Below, piece by piece: positions 44,224 through 52,757 of a stretch of 64,000 nt of DNA (within the stretch, counting starts at the first letter, position 1; each line of letters starts with the position of its first letter). This DNA comes from Exiguobacterium sp. RIT594 (lineage in GTDB: Bacteria > Bacillota > Bacilli > Exiguobacteriales > Exiguobacteriaceae), in the NCBI RefSeq assembly GCF_003339585.1, contig NZ_QPKF01000006.1, positions 62,001 through 126,000 of the forward strand, in the 5' to 3' direction. Under the pieces are notes generated by a model, which saw only the letters and a program-made list of their open reading frames with translations, ran no database searches and had not been told where the DNA came from. A program made the translations under genes and the position numbers.

Positions 44224-45584
44224 AGTCGTTATATGTCAAAATCGTCGGACTCGTCTGTCTGGTTCTGTTCGTCTCGGCGTTGATTGCCTTATTGATTAGC
44301 AATGTGTTGTATTACACGGTTTGGCAAGCCTCTTACAGCCAGAAGGTCGAAGAAGCGGTCGAGACGTCGTTCGCGTATTACGAACAGCATGGGGACCGGC
44401 GTGTCGACTCATTTTACGAGATGCTCAGTGCGACCGGCTTTCAACTCTATGTCGTGTCGGAATCCGGACAGGTCAAGCGGTACGGGAATCCGTTCCGTAA
44501 TGAGACAATCGCACCTGAGATCCTTCGATCGGTGCAGGACGGACAGGTCTATCAGGGGATGCGGGACTACCCGTTCCATTTGTTCCTGCTCGGATTGTTT
44601 GATAACGAAGTCATCAATACGTACGGAACGTCCTTACAAACGGCTGCAGGGACAGACGCCGTATTCATCCGTCCGGACTTAAGCCGGCAGATTCGGGAGC
44701 TGCATCTGTTCGTCGGTGCGTTCCTGGCATTACTCGTTCTGCTCAGTTTCCTGCTGCTGGTCTTCTCAATCCGTTACCTGGTGCGTCCGATCAAACGATT
44801 GACGATGGCGACGGAACAGATGACGGCCGGGGATTACTCGATTTCGGTCGCGACGGCCGGACAAGATGAGATTGGAGAGTTATCACGGCGGTTTGACGAG
44901 ATGACGCAGGCCGTCGCGAAGTCGGACGCGGAACGTAAAGCATTCGTCGCCAATGTCTCGCACGAATTCCAGTCGCCGCTGACGACAATCAGAGGATACG
45001 CGGAGCAGCTCGAACGGTCTGCTGAAACGGAAGAGCGTCTGAAGTTACGGACGATTGGACAGGAAGCGACCCGGATGGCCGAGTTGACCCGTCAATTACT
45101 GACTTTGGCCCGGCTCGATGAAGGGCGACCGCTTAAACGACAGCCGATTCAGCTCGTCCAATCCATTCAGGCGACACTGGAGACGCTTCGTTATCAGTTG
45201 GATGAACGGGGGGTGGCCGTTGCGCTTGAGGCATCGGATGAGCCGGTGATTCTGGCGGATGAGTTGGCGCTAGAACAGATTTTTCAAAATCTGATTCGAA
45301 ATGCCTTACATGTCTCAGCGGAAGGCGATTTGATTACGATTCAAGTCGATACCCAAGCCGAATCGGTCCTTGTGCGGATCAAGGATCAAGGACCGGGTAT
45401 GACGGAAGAAATGATCAGCCATGCCTTCGAACGATTTTATCAGGGCGATACGTCACGGGGGACGAGTGGGGCCGGTCTCGGACTGGCGATCGTCAAGGAG
45501 ACGGTTGATCAATTAAAAGGACAGATTCGGATCGAGTCGATTCCCGGTACAGGGACGACGATTGTCCTGACTTTTTTTAAGTAA
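44220..45584 (+). CDS. hssS: Haem-sensing histidine kinase, HssS-like
   Basis: Membrane sensor kinase of 454 residues, nearly the length of HssS. Helices at about 8-30 and 162-184 flank an extracellular sensor of about 130 residues; HAMP follows, then the H-box VANVSHEFQSP with His248 (HssS His249), N-box QNLIRNAL, and G-boxes DQGPGMTEE and GAGLGLAI. In the family it responds to haem overload and activates hrtBA. Confidence 0.85.
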   Translation: MKSLYVKIVGLVCLVLFVSALIALLISNVLYYTVWQASYSQKVEEAVETSFAYYEQHGDRRVDSFYEMLSATGFQLYVVSESGQVKRYGNPFRNETIAPEILRSVQDGQVYQGMRDYPFHLFLLGLFDNEVINTYGTSLQTAAGTDAVFIRPDLSRQIRELHLFVGAFLALLVLLSFLLLVFSIRYLVRPIKRLTMATEQMTAGDYSISVATAGQDEIGELSRRFDEMTQAVAKSDAERKAFVANVSHEFQSPLTTIRGYAEQLERSAETEERLKLRTIGQEATRMAELTRQLLTLARLDEGRPLKRQPIQLVQSIQATLETLRYQLDERGVAVALEASDEPVILADELALEQIFQNLIRNALHVSAEGDLITIQVDTQAESVLVRIKDQGPGMTEEMISHAFERFYQGDTSRGTSGAGLGLAIVKETVDQLKGQIRIESIPGTGTTIVLTFFK

Positions 45585-45593
45585 GACGGAGTC

Positions 45594-45626
45594 GTTCATG
45601 TTCCGTTCATCTTCGCCCGCTACAAT
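45594..45626 (+). promoter_or_regulatory. HssR-type direct repeat and hrtBA promoter
   Basis: GTTCATGTT-CC-GTTCATCTT (45594-45613) matches the known HssR target, a GTTCATATT direct repeat with two-base spacing. The -10 TACAAT is at 45621-45626, so the repeat covers the -35 region as expected for an OmpR-type activator. Confidence 0.8.
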
Positions 45627-45660
45627 CAAATCTGTAACGTATAAACAGGAGGGATGACAG

Positions 45661-46692
45661 ATGAAGATGGGATGGCGTGAATTGATTCGGATGCGGCAAC
45701 GGTTCTTCTTGATGGCAATCGTGACGACGTTGATCGTCTTGTTGATTTTGATGATTTCCGGACTCGCGGACGGACTGGCTTATGACAATGGAGCAGTCGT
45801 CCGTAACTTGCCGATTGAGCAGGTCGCCTTGAGCAAAGATGCGGAAGGACAACTGACACGATCGTTTTTAGAGCGGACGGATCAACCGGCGGCAACGGAA
45901 GCACTAGGTGTACAAAACATGGTACTCGAAAAGAAGAATGGAACAAAAGACGATGTGACGGTGTTCGCTTCTCCGGGCGACACGCGTTACGGACCGCGTC
46001 AACTGGCGGACTTAAAGGACGGACAGGTGTTGGTCGATCAACAGTACGCTGAACAGAGCGGTACGAAAGTCGGTGATTCGGTCACGGACTTCCGGACGAA
46101 ACAGACGTTCGAAATCGTCGGTACGGTCAACGACGGACGCTACAGCCATGCACCGGTCGTCTGGATGACGCTTTCGACATGGGACGACTGGCAACAGCAG
46201 ATGGGGACGGATTATGTCTCGGCCTTCATCAGTCAGGAATCGATCAAGACGAAACTTGCGACGTATACGAAACAGCAAATCGTTGAACAGGTACCGGGTT
46301 ACGCGGCGGAACAAAACTCGTTCCAGATGATGCGGCTCGCACTCATCGTCATCGGTTCGTTGATTTTGACGGCCTTCTTCTACATCTTGACGATGCAAAA
46401 GATGAAACAACTTGGTATCTTGAAGGCGATCGGGATTCGGACAAGGACGATCGGACAAGGACTCGTCCTGCAGGTATTTTTGCTGACGGTCGTCTCGTTT
46501 TCAGTCAGTCTGTTGTTGACATGGACGGTCGGCCAACTGTTACCGGACGACTTACCATTCCGCTTTGAATGGACGACCAGTCTGCTGTACGGCGGATTGA
46601 TCATCGTGACAGCATTACTCGGTGGTCTGATTCCGTTACGGGCCTTGAAAAAACTGGAACCGGCGGATGCGATGGGAGGAATGACAGGATGA
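45661..46692 (+). CDS. hrtB: Haem efflux ABC permease, HrtB-like
   Basis: MacB/FtsX-type permease, 343 residues: one helix at about 16-38 (MAIVTTLIVLLILMISGLAD), a large extracellular domain to about 220, and three helices at the end. Shared landmarks with HrtB are ISGLA-GL near the first helix and AFFYILTMQK and LGILKAIGI after the second. It relieves haem toxicity by export in Staphylococcus and relatives. ATG has GGAGG upstream. Its stop overlaps hrtA. Confidence 0.86.
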   Translation: MKMGWRELIRMRQRFFLMAIVTTLIVLLILMISGLADGLAYDNGAVVRNLPIEQVALSKDAEGQLTRSFLERTDQPAATEALGVQNMVLEKKNGTKDDVTVFASPGDTRYGPRQLADLKDGQVLVDQQYAEQSGTKVGDSVTDFRTKQTFEIVGTVNDGRYSHAPVVWMTLSTWDDWQQQMGTDYVSAFISQESIKTKLATYTKQQIVEQVPGYAAEQNSFQMMRLALIVIGSLILTAFFYILTMQKMKQLGILKAIGIRTRTIGQGLVLQVFLLTVVSFSVSLLLTWTVGQLLPDDLPFRFEWTTSLLYGGLIIVTALLGGLIPLRALKKLEPADAMGGMTG

Positions 46693-47333
46693 TTAAGCTG
46701 ATGGAGGTTGAACAAACGTATGGGGCGATGAAAGTGCTGCAACATGTCTCATTTGAAGCAAAAGAAGGAGAGTTGATTGCACTTGTCGGACCAAGCGGCA
46801 GCGGGAAAAGTACATTACTCCAGCTGCTTGGTCTTCTGCAGACCCCGTCCGGAGGAAAGATCCAGTTTGATGACATACTCCTGCAGGACACGTCGGATGA
46901 ACAAAGAAGACAAATGCGACTGCTCGAAATCGGCTTCATCTTTCAGGAATCACATCTTGTCCCCTTTTTAACCGCAGCGGAACAACTGGAGCTTGTCGCG
47001 GAAGAAGCCGGTCACACCATCGATGCGGCGGCCCATCTTGAAGTGTTCGGATTACGTGACCGCGCCGACCATCTTCCGCAAGCACTATCCGGCGGAGAAC
47101 GGCAACGGGTCGCGATTGCCCGGGCGCTTGTCAATGATCCGCGTCTTGTCTTAGCGGACGAACCAACCGCGAGCCTCGACTATACGAATGCTCGACAGGT
47201 GATGGAGTTGTTGCAGCGACAGGCACATGAGCACGGCAAGACGGTCATCGTCATCACCCATGACGAACGGATGCTGACGTATTGTGACCGTGTCTTACGG
47301 ATGGAAGATGGACAGATTCAAGAAATCAATTAA
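46689..47333 (+). CDS. hrtA: Haem efflux ABC ATPase, HrtA-like
   Basis: 214-residue ATPase of the LolD/MacB group. Walker A GPSGSGKSTLL, signature LSGGERQR, Walker B LVLADEPTASLD and H-loop VITHDE are all canonical. It starts within the last four bases of hrtB; the longer upstream frame is hrtB out of phase. A terminator follows. Confidence 0.9.
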   Translation: MIKLMEVEQTYGAMKVLQHVSFEAKEGELIALVGPSGSGKSTLLQLLGLLQTPSGGKIQFDDILLQDTSDEQRRQMRLLEIGFIFQESHLVPFLTAAEQLELVAEEAGHTIDAAAHLEVFGLRDRADHLPQALSGGERQRVAIARALVNDPRLVLADEPTASLDYTNARQVMELLQRQAHEHGKTVIVITHDERMLTYCDRVLRMEDGQIQEIN

Positions 47334-47339
47334 AACAGG

Positions 47340-47395
47340 ATACTGCCCTGACTTTTGTTTTCGCACTAAAAATAAAAGTTAGAGCAGTATTTTTG
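47340..47395 (+). terminator. Terminator after hrtA
   Basis: ATACTGCCCTGACTTTT / AAAAGTTAGAGCAGTAT stem followed by TTTTG. Confidence 0.8.
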
Positions 47396-47439
47396 ATATA
47401 CTTAACTGAATACGAATAATTTAAGGGTGGATTTAAACG

Positions 47440-48417
47440 ATGGACTTATCTAAATTCATACGGTCGGAACTAGAGACGATTAATACGGCACACATTACGA
47501 AATGGTTGGAAGATAAAAGTTTATCAAAACGTGACTATAAACGATTGGTTGAAGATTTTAAAGCCATTGTCATCATGGAACAAGCCGGTTTTTATGAACA
47601 GGCCGATGCACGGTTCATGCAGTGGAAACCTCTTCCGTTACCGGCGGAGATTTACCGTTACCGATTGGCGATTGCAGGAAAAATCGGTGGGAAACGATTG
47701 GCCCGAAAACGTTTTTCGGCATATCCTTCTGTTGTACAAAATCATTCGCAACTGAAGTCATGGAAAAAAATTCTTCGGAGCAATCCGTTGTGGTTAGGTG
47801 GACTAGTCGTAGCCGGCCTATTAGCAGTCGGCATTACGCAAGTTGATTTTTCCGAGGAAGCTCCGCCTAAAAAAACTTCCGAGCAAACGAACGTTGAGCA
47901 AAAGCTTGCGTCTTTAGAAAAAGAAGTCGAACAGCTGAAACAAAAAAATGAGAAGCTGACGGTATCTGAAGAAAAAAAGACGGAAACAAAAAAAACTAAA
48001 GCCGATCAATCGAAAGAAACGGAACAAGAGGAGCCACAAGCGTCAACGAAGGATCCTGAGCAGGCCCTTCAGGAGGCAGTTTCTTCCGTTCAGTCCAAAG
48101 AGTATGAAACGGCGAACCAATTGTTGACCGGAAAGGTCCTGACGAATAAAGAGACAGCCGGTATGGCACGTTTCTACAAACTGATTGCAGCCGGAAAGCT
48201 GAAGGAAACGAAACAAAGTGACTATCTGGCGTACCGGAATGATTTCCCGGAATCCGGTTACATGAGTGATGTCTTATGGATGCAGGCTGTTTACGAACAA
48301 AAAAATAAAGTCGGTAATTACAAAACGACATTACAGGAATTAGCGAAACAACCTGACAACGAATGGTCATATGCTGCGAAGGCAATCCTTCAAGGGAAGA
48401 GTACGCTGGGAGATTGA
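47440..48417 (+). CDS. Unknown single-pass membrane protein with coiled coil
   Basis: Not recognised. 325 residues: cytoplasmic N-terminal helical domain (about 1-105) beginning DLSKFIRSELETINTAHITKW, one membrane helix (about 116-135, WLGGLVVAGLLAVGI), a Lys/Glu-rich charged coiled coil (about 148-200), then a helical C-terminal domain of TPR-like character (about 205-325, containing ALQEAVSSVQSKEYETANQLL). The layout suggests an envelope-spanning scaffold. AAGGGTGG precedes the ATG. Lies alone between hrtA and upp. Confidence 0.75.
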   Translation: MDLSKFIRSELETINTAHITKWLEDKSLSKRDYKRLVEDFKAIVIMEQAGFYEQADARFMQWKPLPLPAEIYRYRLAIAGKIGGKRLARKRFSAYPSVVQNHSQLKSWKKILRSNPLWLGGLVVAGLLAVGITQVDFSEEAPPKKTSEQTNVEQKLASLEKEVEQLKQKNEKLTVSEEKKTETKKTKADQSKETEQEEPQASTKDPEQALQEAVSSVQSKEYETANQLLTGKVLTNKETAGMARFYKLIAAGKLKETKQSDYLAYRNDFPESGYMSDVLWMQAVYEQKNKVGNYKTTLQELAKQPDNEWSYAAKAILQGKSTLGD

Positions 48418-48493
48418 TTCGAAGAAAACAGTTCCCAAGTAGTCGCTTTTTGGAGTACAATGCGAAAAGAGAATGGAGAGGAGATGCAAAACA

Positions 48494-49123
48494 ATGAGTA
48501 AAGTACATGTATTTGATCACCCATTGATTCAGCACAAGATGACGATCATGCGTAAAGTCGAAACAGGAACGAAACAATTCCGGGAGCTTGTCGACGAAGT
48601 GGCTTCATTGATGGCATATGAACTCACGCGTGACCTTCCACTTACTGACGTTGAAATCGAGACACCGGTCACGAAAACGACGCAAAAAATGATCGAGGGC
48701 AAGAAACTGGGAATCGTTCCGATTCTTCGTGCAGGTCTTGGGATGGTGGACGGCATGCTTCGCATGATGCCGAACGTCAAAGTAGGACACATCGGTCTTT
48801 ACCGTGATCCGGAAACACTTGAGCCGACGGAATACTATCTCAAATTACCGACAGACGTCGCAGAACGTGATTTCGTCGTCGTCGATCCAATGCTTGCGAC
48901 AGGCGGTTCTGCTGCTGACGCAATCTCCTCTTTGAAAAAACAGGGTGCACAAAGCATTAAGCTGGCTTGCCTCTGTGCGGCACCTGAAGGCGTCAAACGC
49001 ATTCAGGAAGAACATCCGGATGTCGATATTTATCTCGCGGCACTTGATGAGAAATTGAACGACCATGGTTACATCGTTCCTGGACTCGGGGATGCGGGTG
49101 ACCGTCTGTTTGGTACAAAGTAA
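48494..49123 (+). CDS. upp: Uracil phosphoribosyltransferase
   Basis: Salvages uracil to UMP using PRPP. 209 residues. The PRPP loop [12 protein letters not shown], the flexible [12 protein letters not shown] segment and the uracil-binding C-terminal [16 protein letters not shown] are canonical. ATG at 48494 follows GGAG; the longer frame has no site. Located between glyA and the atp operon, as in B. subtilis and Listeria. Confidence 0.97.
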   Translation: MSKVHVFDHPLIQHKMTIMRKVETGTKQFRELVDEVASLMAYELTRDLPLTDVEIETPVTKTTQKMIEGKKLGIVPILRAGLGMVDGMLRMMPNVKVGHIGLYRDPETLEPTEYYLKLPTDVAERDFVVVDPMLATGGSAADAISSLKKQGAQSIKLACLCAAPEGVKRIQEEHPDVDIYLAALDEKLNDHGYIVPGLGDAGDRLFGTK

Positions 49124-49134
49124 TAAACAGAATG

Positions 49135-49169
49135 AAAGGCGCTTCCTGCGAAGGGAGCGCCTTTTTTTG
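49135..49169 (+). terminator. Terminator after upp
   Basis: AAAGGCGCTTCC / GGGAGCGCCTTT stem and a T run. Confidence 0.9.
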
Positions 49170-49251
49170 TACGAGTTGCCACAAGTGCGGACTGCGCACG
49201 TGACGCGGAATATGTTTTAATGAAAACAGAAGCAAGAAGGAGGAAGTCCGT

Positions 49252-50388
49252 ATGCCCATCAAAGTCATGCCGATTTTCGGCACACGACCGGAAGCCATCA
49301 AAATGGCACCGCTCGTCAACGTCTTAAAGAACAACCCTGCGTTTGACGTCCATGTCACGATTACGGCTCAACATCGGGAGATGCTCGATCAAGTCTTGGA
49401 GCTGTTCGAGATTACACCGGATCATGACTTGAACATCATGAAAGCGCGGCAGACCTTGGTCGATATCACGACACGCGGTCTCGAGGGACTCGATGCTGTC
49501 ATGAAGGAAGTCAAACCGGATCTCGTCCTTGTCCACGGTGACACGACGACGACGTTCGTCGGCAGTCTCGCTGCCTACTATAATCAAATCGCTGTGGGAC
49601 ATGTCGAAGCCGGACTCCGTACATACAATAAGTACTCACCGTTCCCGGAAGAAGTGAACCGGCAACTGACCTCGACGCTGGCCGATCTGCATTTTGCACC
49701 GACCGAGCAGGCGGCAGCGAATCTGGCGTCGGAAAACAGACACGCGGGTGTTTTCGTGACCGGAAACACAGCGATTGATGCCCTGCAAACGACGGTCCAA
49801 CCGGATTACGTCCATCCCGTTCTCGAACAAATCGGTTCGAAGCGACTTGTCCTGATGACGGCCCATCGGCGGGAAAATTTAGGTGCGAAGATGCACCAGA
49901 TGTTCCGGGCGATCCGGCGTCTTGTTGACGACCATCCGGACATTCATGTCGTCTATCCGGTTCACTTGAATCCTGTCGTCCAGGAAGCGGCGAGTGACGT
50001 ATTCGGAGGACACGAACGCATCACCCTGATTCCGCCGCTCGACGTCTTTGACTTCCATAACTTTGCGAGCCGGGCGCACCTTATCTTGACGGATTCCGGC
50101 GGCGTCCAGGAAGAAGCTCCGTCACTCGGTGTGCCGGTGCTCGTCTTACGCGATACGACCGAACGTCCGGAAGGCGTTAAAGCGGGAACGCTGAAGCTGG
50201 CCGGAACGGATGAAGAAACAATCTATCGTCTCGCGAGTGAGTTGCTCGAGGACGAAGTAGCATATAACAAGATGGCCCAGGCTTCGAATCCTTATGGAGA
50301 TGGTCATGCCTCTGAACGGATTGCGGCGGCAATTCTGGAACATTTTAATCAGGATGCGGCGTTTGAGCCGTTTAAAGTAGAGAACTGA
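49252..50388 (+). CDS. mnaA: UDP-N-acetylglucosamine 2-epimerase (non-hydrolysing)
   Basis: Converts UDP-GlcNAc to UDP-ManNAc for teichoic acid linkage units and other surface polymers. 378 residues. Motifs FGTRPEAIKMAPL, HGDTTTTF, HVEAGLRT, NTAIDAL, HRREN and TDSGGVQEEAPSLG are all present. GGAGGA precedes the ATG. Listeria has the same gene between upp and atp. It ends with a terminator followed by repeat copy 3. Confidence 0.95.
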   Translation: MPIKVMPIFGTRPEAIKMAPLVNVLKNNPAFDVHVTITAQHREMLDQVLELFEITPDHDLNIMKARQTLVDITTRGLEGLDAVMKEVKPDLVLVHGDTTTTFVGSLAAYYNQIAVGHVEAGLRTYNKYSPFPEEVNRQLTSTLADLHFAPTEQAAANLASENRHAGVFVTGNTAIDALQTTVQPDYVHPVLEQIGSKRLVLMTAHRRENLGAKMHQMFRAIRRLVDDHPDIHVVYPVHLNPVVQEAASDVFGGHERITLIPPLDVFDFHNFASRAHLILTDSGGVQEEAPSLGVPVLVLRDTTERPEGVKAGTLKLAGTDEETIYRLASELLEDEVAYNKMAQASNPYGDGHASERIAAAILEHFNQDAAFEPFKVEN

Positions 50389-50408
50389 CGAAAGTGTAAA
50401 CATACAGC

Positions 50409-50456
50409 AAAAGGACCGGTGATACCGTAAAAACGGCGGCACCGGTCCTTTGTATT
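50409..50456 (+). terminator. Terminator after mnaA
   Basis: AAAGGACCGGTG / CACCGGTCCTTT stem followed by TGTATTG; it lies 45 bases before repeat copy 3. Confidence 0.8.
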
Positions 50457-50497
50457 GAGTACAACAGATAACAGATCAACTTTCCAAATACCGTGAA

Positions 50498-50638
50498 CGT
50501 CCTCGTTTCATGCGACTCCTGCAGGAAAAAGCGCGTTTTTTTGCGCTGTCAGAGACAAACGAGACCCGGTTTCCTGACCATAGGGGCAGGAAAGCTGGCT
50601 TGTGTCTCGCCTGCGGAAAGCGCATGAGGAAGAGGACG
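50498..50638 (+). repeat. Structured intergenic repeat, copy 3
   Basis: About 141 bp. Outer arms CGTCCTC...CATGCG...GCAGG and CCTGCGG...CGCATGAGG...GAGGACG; inner hairpins AGCGC / GCGCT and TTTCCTG / CAGGAAA. The core GTCAGAGACAAACGAGACCCGG, given here in two parts as GTCAGAGACA and GAGACCCGG, matches copy 1. Rest of the 320-base gap between mnaA and the next gene holds nothing else recognisable. Confidence 0.75.
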
Positions 50639-50708
50639 GAACGCCTGTTAAGATAGTATGACGGTTATGTTTGGAAAAGAGACACTCCTCTTGTCGGAGA
50701 ATAGTGAA

Positions 50709-51500
50709 TTACGCCCAGTGTGACGGGCGGAGCAACCGTTCCGGCAGACGTGTCTTGGCGTCGCCTTGTGCAGCATTGACCTGCGCCTGTGTCAAAAACA
50801 ACGCATCGGTCAAATCAGCTCCTGCCAATTGACAGTCCCGCAGATCGGCACCGAGGAAGTTGACGCCGCGCAACCGGCTGTTCGATAAGTTCGTCGCGAG
50901 TAAAAACTGGCCGCGGACGCTTAAGCCGGAGAAATCCTGTCCGGCAAGATTTTTTCCGATCCAGTCGCGGGGGAGCGGACGTCTGCTTGTCCCTGAGACC
51001 GGCGTTTGAACCAGTTCTTCGATTTGGGCAAGAAGCGGTAGAACGGTTGCCCTTACCTGATCGAGATCGAGTGCCGCCAGTTCTTCCGGAGAAGAGTGGG
51101 TCAGGGCATCGAGTTCGGCCAGCTTGTCCTCGAGCAACGGATAAATCGTCCGGGTGACTGGTCGGATACCGTCTGTCAGGTACCACATCATTTCCTGCAG
51201 ATGGACCATCTTCGGATAGAGGGCGTACATGACCGGTTTCGTCGTTTCATCGTAGACACCTTTGAATGTCACCTGTGAAATCTGTTGCCCGGCACCAAAG
51301 CAGTCATAGACGGTACATCCTTTATACCCGCTCGGGCGCAAACGGTCATGAATCCGGCAACGGTAATCGGTGTCTAGATTCCGGCAAGGCGTCGCTTCCG
51401 GTTTGTCGTGACCAAAATCGCTTGAGGCGGAAAAAGCGAGTGCCGTACAACACAATCCGAAGCAGTCCCCGCACTGAACTCGAAAGCGTTCGGTTTCCAT
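50709..51500 (-). CDS. Cys-rich (YkgJ-like) plus pentapeptide-repeat protein
   Basis: Unusual two-part protein of 263 residues. The N-terminal part has a CxxCxxxCC cluster (CGDCFGLCC) followed by further Cys at TPCRNL, RCRIHD, GCTVYDC, a layout seen in the putative zinc- or iron-chelating YkgJ/CxxCxxCC family. The C-terminal 80 residues hold pentapeptide repeats (FSGLSVRG..LLATNLSNSRLRGVNF in several A(D/N)LxX units), which fold as a right-handed beta helix. ATG at 51500 is eight bases after AAGGAAG. Function unknown; no partner gene adjacent. Confidence 0.78.
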   Translation of the reverse strand: METERFRVQCGDCFGLCCTALAFSASSDFGHDKPEATPCRNLDTDYRCRIHDRLRPSGYKGCTVYDCFGAGQQISQVTFKGVYDETTKPVMYALYPKMVHLQEMMWYLTDGIRPVTRTIYPLLEDKLAELDALTHSSPEELAALDLDQVRATVLPLLAQIEELVQTPVSGTSRRPLPRDWIGKNLAGQDFSGLSVRGQFLLATNLSNSRLRGVNFLGADLRDCQLAGADLTDALFLTQAQVNAAQGDAKTRLPERLLRPSHWA

Positions 51501-51791
51501 TCTCTTCACTTCCTTTTGATTTGTTCATGTCACTTCTTTTTAGCATATGTAGACATCGTTTTCAAATCACGGTAAACGAGTAAACGAGCAGCGGCTCCAC
51601 TCAAATGAGAGGACTGAACATATGGTTTTTGTAAAAAAAACAGCTGCACCGTGACCTTAAAAGCAGCAAATCATCCGTGACATTTTAAGCTGTGACAAGG
51701 CACACACGACACGAATTGGAAATCGTCCGCAGGCATTGTTACAAACAGATGTCAGAGACGTTTTTGTGTCCCGAAACGGAAGCGTTTACAA

Positions 51792-51818
51792 TTGTGAAGA
51801 AAAAATGTTTTTTCACAA
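51792..51818. promoter_or_regulatory. Rex-like half-site dyad upstream of atp
   Basis: TTGTGAA and TTCACAA, the two half-sites of a Rex operator, but separated by 13 bases instead of four. AT-rich spacer. Confidence 0.35.
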
Positions 51819-52045
51819 AATCGACACAAATCAAATTTAGACGACTTGTTTCTCATTACGAAAGACGATATAACGTTACTGTTCAATGGTTTTGTTCACC
51901 TAGTGAACCATCTCGATAAACGTTGATAGTACTACATATTTTCTTCACATCTTCGTGAAAAGAGTGCCGGGGGAGACCTCTGTGAAAACCTTATCAATTG
52001 TTGATATACAATGGTTTCGACGGTCCATTTTAATTGTGAATTCAT

Positions 52046-52075
52046 TTGACTATGAAATGGTTCTCATTGTATTCT
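52046..52075 (+). promoter_or_regulatory. Putative promoter of the atp operon
   Basis: TTGACT, 18 bases, TATTCT, about 75 bases before the first atp gene. Confidence 0.5.
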
Positions 52076-52147
52076 TGACTAGTATGAAAATCCGCAAATT
52101 GTGGGAAAGAAAAAGAACTCACAACTGGGAAAAGGGGGTCGTCTCTA

Positions 52148-52366
52148 GTGCGCCAAAAAGGGCTCGCGACGAGTATGGTCATGGCCTCGCAAATTTCGAC
52201 GGCACTAGCCGCACCGATCGTCATCGGCTTTCTTGTTGGGAACTATGGGGAACAGCAGGACTGGTGGCAAAAGATGGGCGCGACGTTTGCAGTGTTCATC
52301 GGGATTTTCATCGGAATTCTCTGCATGATCGCAATGATCAGGCACTTGTTAGGAGACAAGACATGA
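52148..52366 (+). CDS. atpZ: AtpZ-like small membrane protein of the ATP synthase operon
   Basis: 72 residues with two membrane helices (ALAAPIVIGFLVGNYG and TFAVFIGIFIGILCMIAMI), family ATPase_gene1 (PF09527). AtpZ/AtpI proteins are linked to magnesium or calcium supply and to c-ring assembly. Start is GTG with a GGGGG site about ten bases upstream. Four-base overlap with atpI. Confidence 0.88.
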   Translation: MRQKGLATSMVMASQISTALAAPIVIGFLVGNYGEQQDWWQKMGATFAVFIGIFIGILCMIAMIRHLLGDKT

Positions 52367-52749
52367 ATATCATCCTTCAAGATGCGTTGTATCGTGCGTA
52401 CTTACGATGGTTTGGACTCTATTATGGAATCCTTGCCGTCCTGTTGCTTGTCGGTTATCCGAGTGATCCGGTGATTTATGGACTGGCGCTGGGTGGGGCA
52501 GGTAGCTTCATGATCTTGACGCTGCAACGATTAAGCGTCGATCGAATGTATCGTGTAATCGAGCGTGGGCGCAAGCCGATGTCTCGAGGGACCGTATCAC
52601 GCATGGCGGTCGCGGTACTCTGTGTGATGATCGGCTTGAAGTATGAAGCCGAATTGTCATTAACTGCGGTGGTAATAGGCCTTCTCGCCGGCCACGTCAT
52701 ACAATTTTGTGAGTATTTTACTCACGAACTTAAGCGGGAAAAGAGGTGA
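52363..52749 (+). CDS. atpI: ATP synthase protein I
   Basis: 128 residues, four membrane helices, AtpI family chaperone-like factor for c-ring assembly. ATG at 52363 (MNIILQDALYRAYLRW) has TTAGGAG upstream; the longer frame reads atpZ out of phase. Weak sequence conservation is normal for this family, and identity rests largely on position. Confidence 0.87.
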   Translation: MNIILQDALYRAYLRWFGLYYGILAVLLLVGYPSDPVIYGLALGGAGSFMILTLQRLSVDRMYRVIERGRKPMSRGTVSRMAVAVLCVMIGLKYEAELSLTAVVIGLLAGHVIQFCEYFTHELKREKR

Positions 52750-52757
52750 ATAATCAA

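Larger units (their letters stand above)
51501..52147. other. Long upstream region of the ATP synthase operon
   Basis: About 650 bases without a credible gene. It holds three dyads built from TTCAC/GTGAA half-sites (51792-51818, 51894-51908, 51944-51959) and a promoter at 52046-52075. Open frames inside lack ribosome sites. Confidence 0.65.

Noticed and set aside
51792-51818. True Rex operator
   Set aside because: Half-sites match but the spacer is 13 rather than four bases; listed only as a Rex-like dyad.
51692-51919. 75-codon frame upstream of the atp operon
   Set aside because: No ribosome site, Cys/His/Arg-rich odd composition, and it runs through the dyad cluster.
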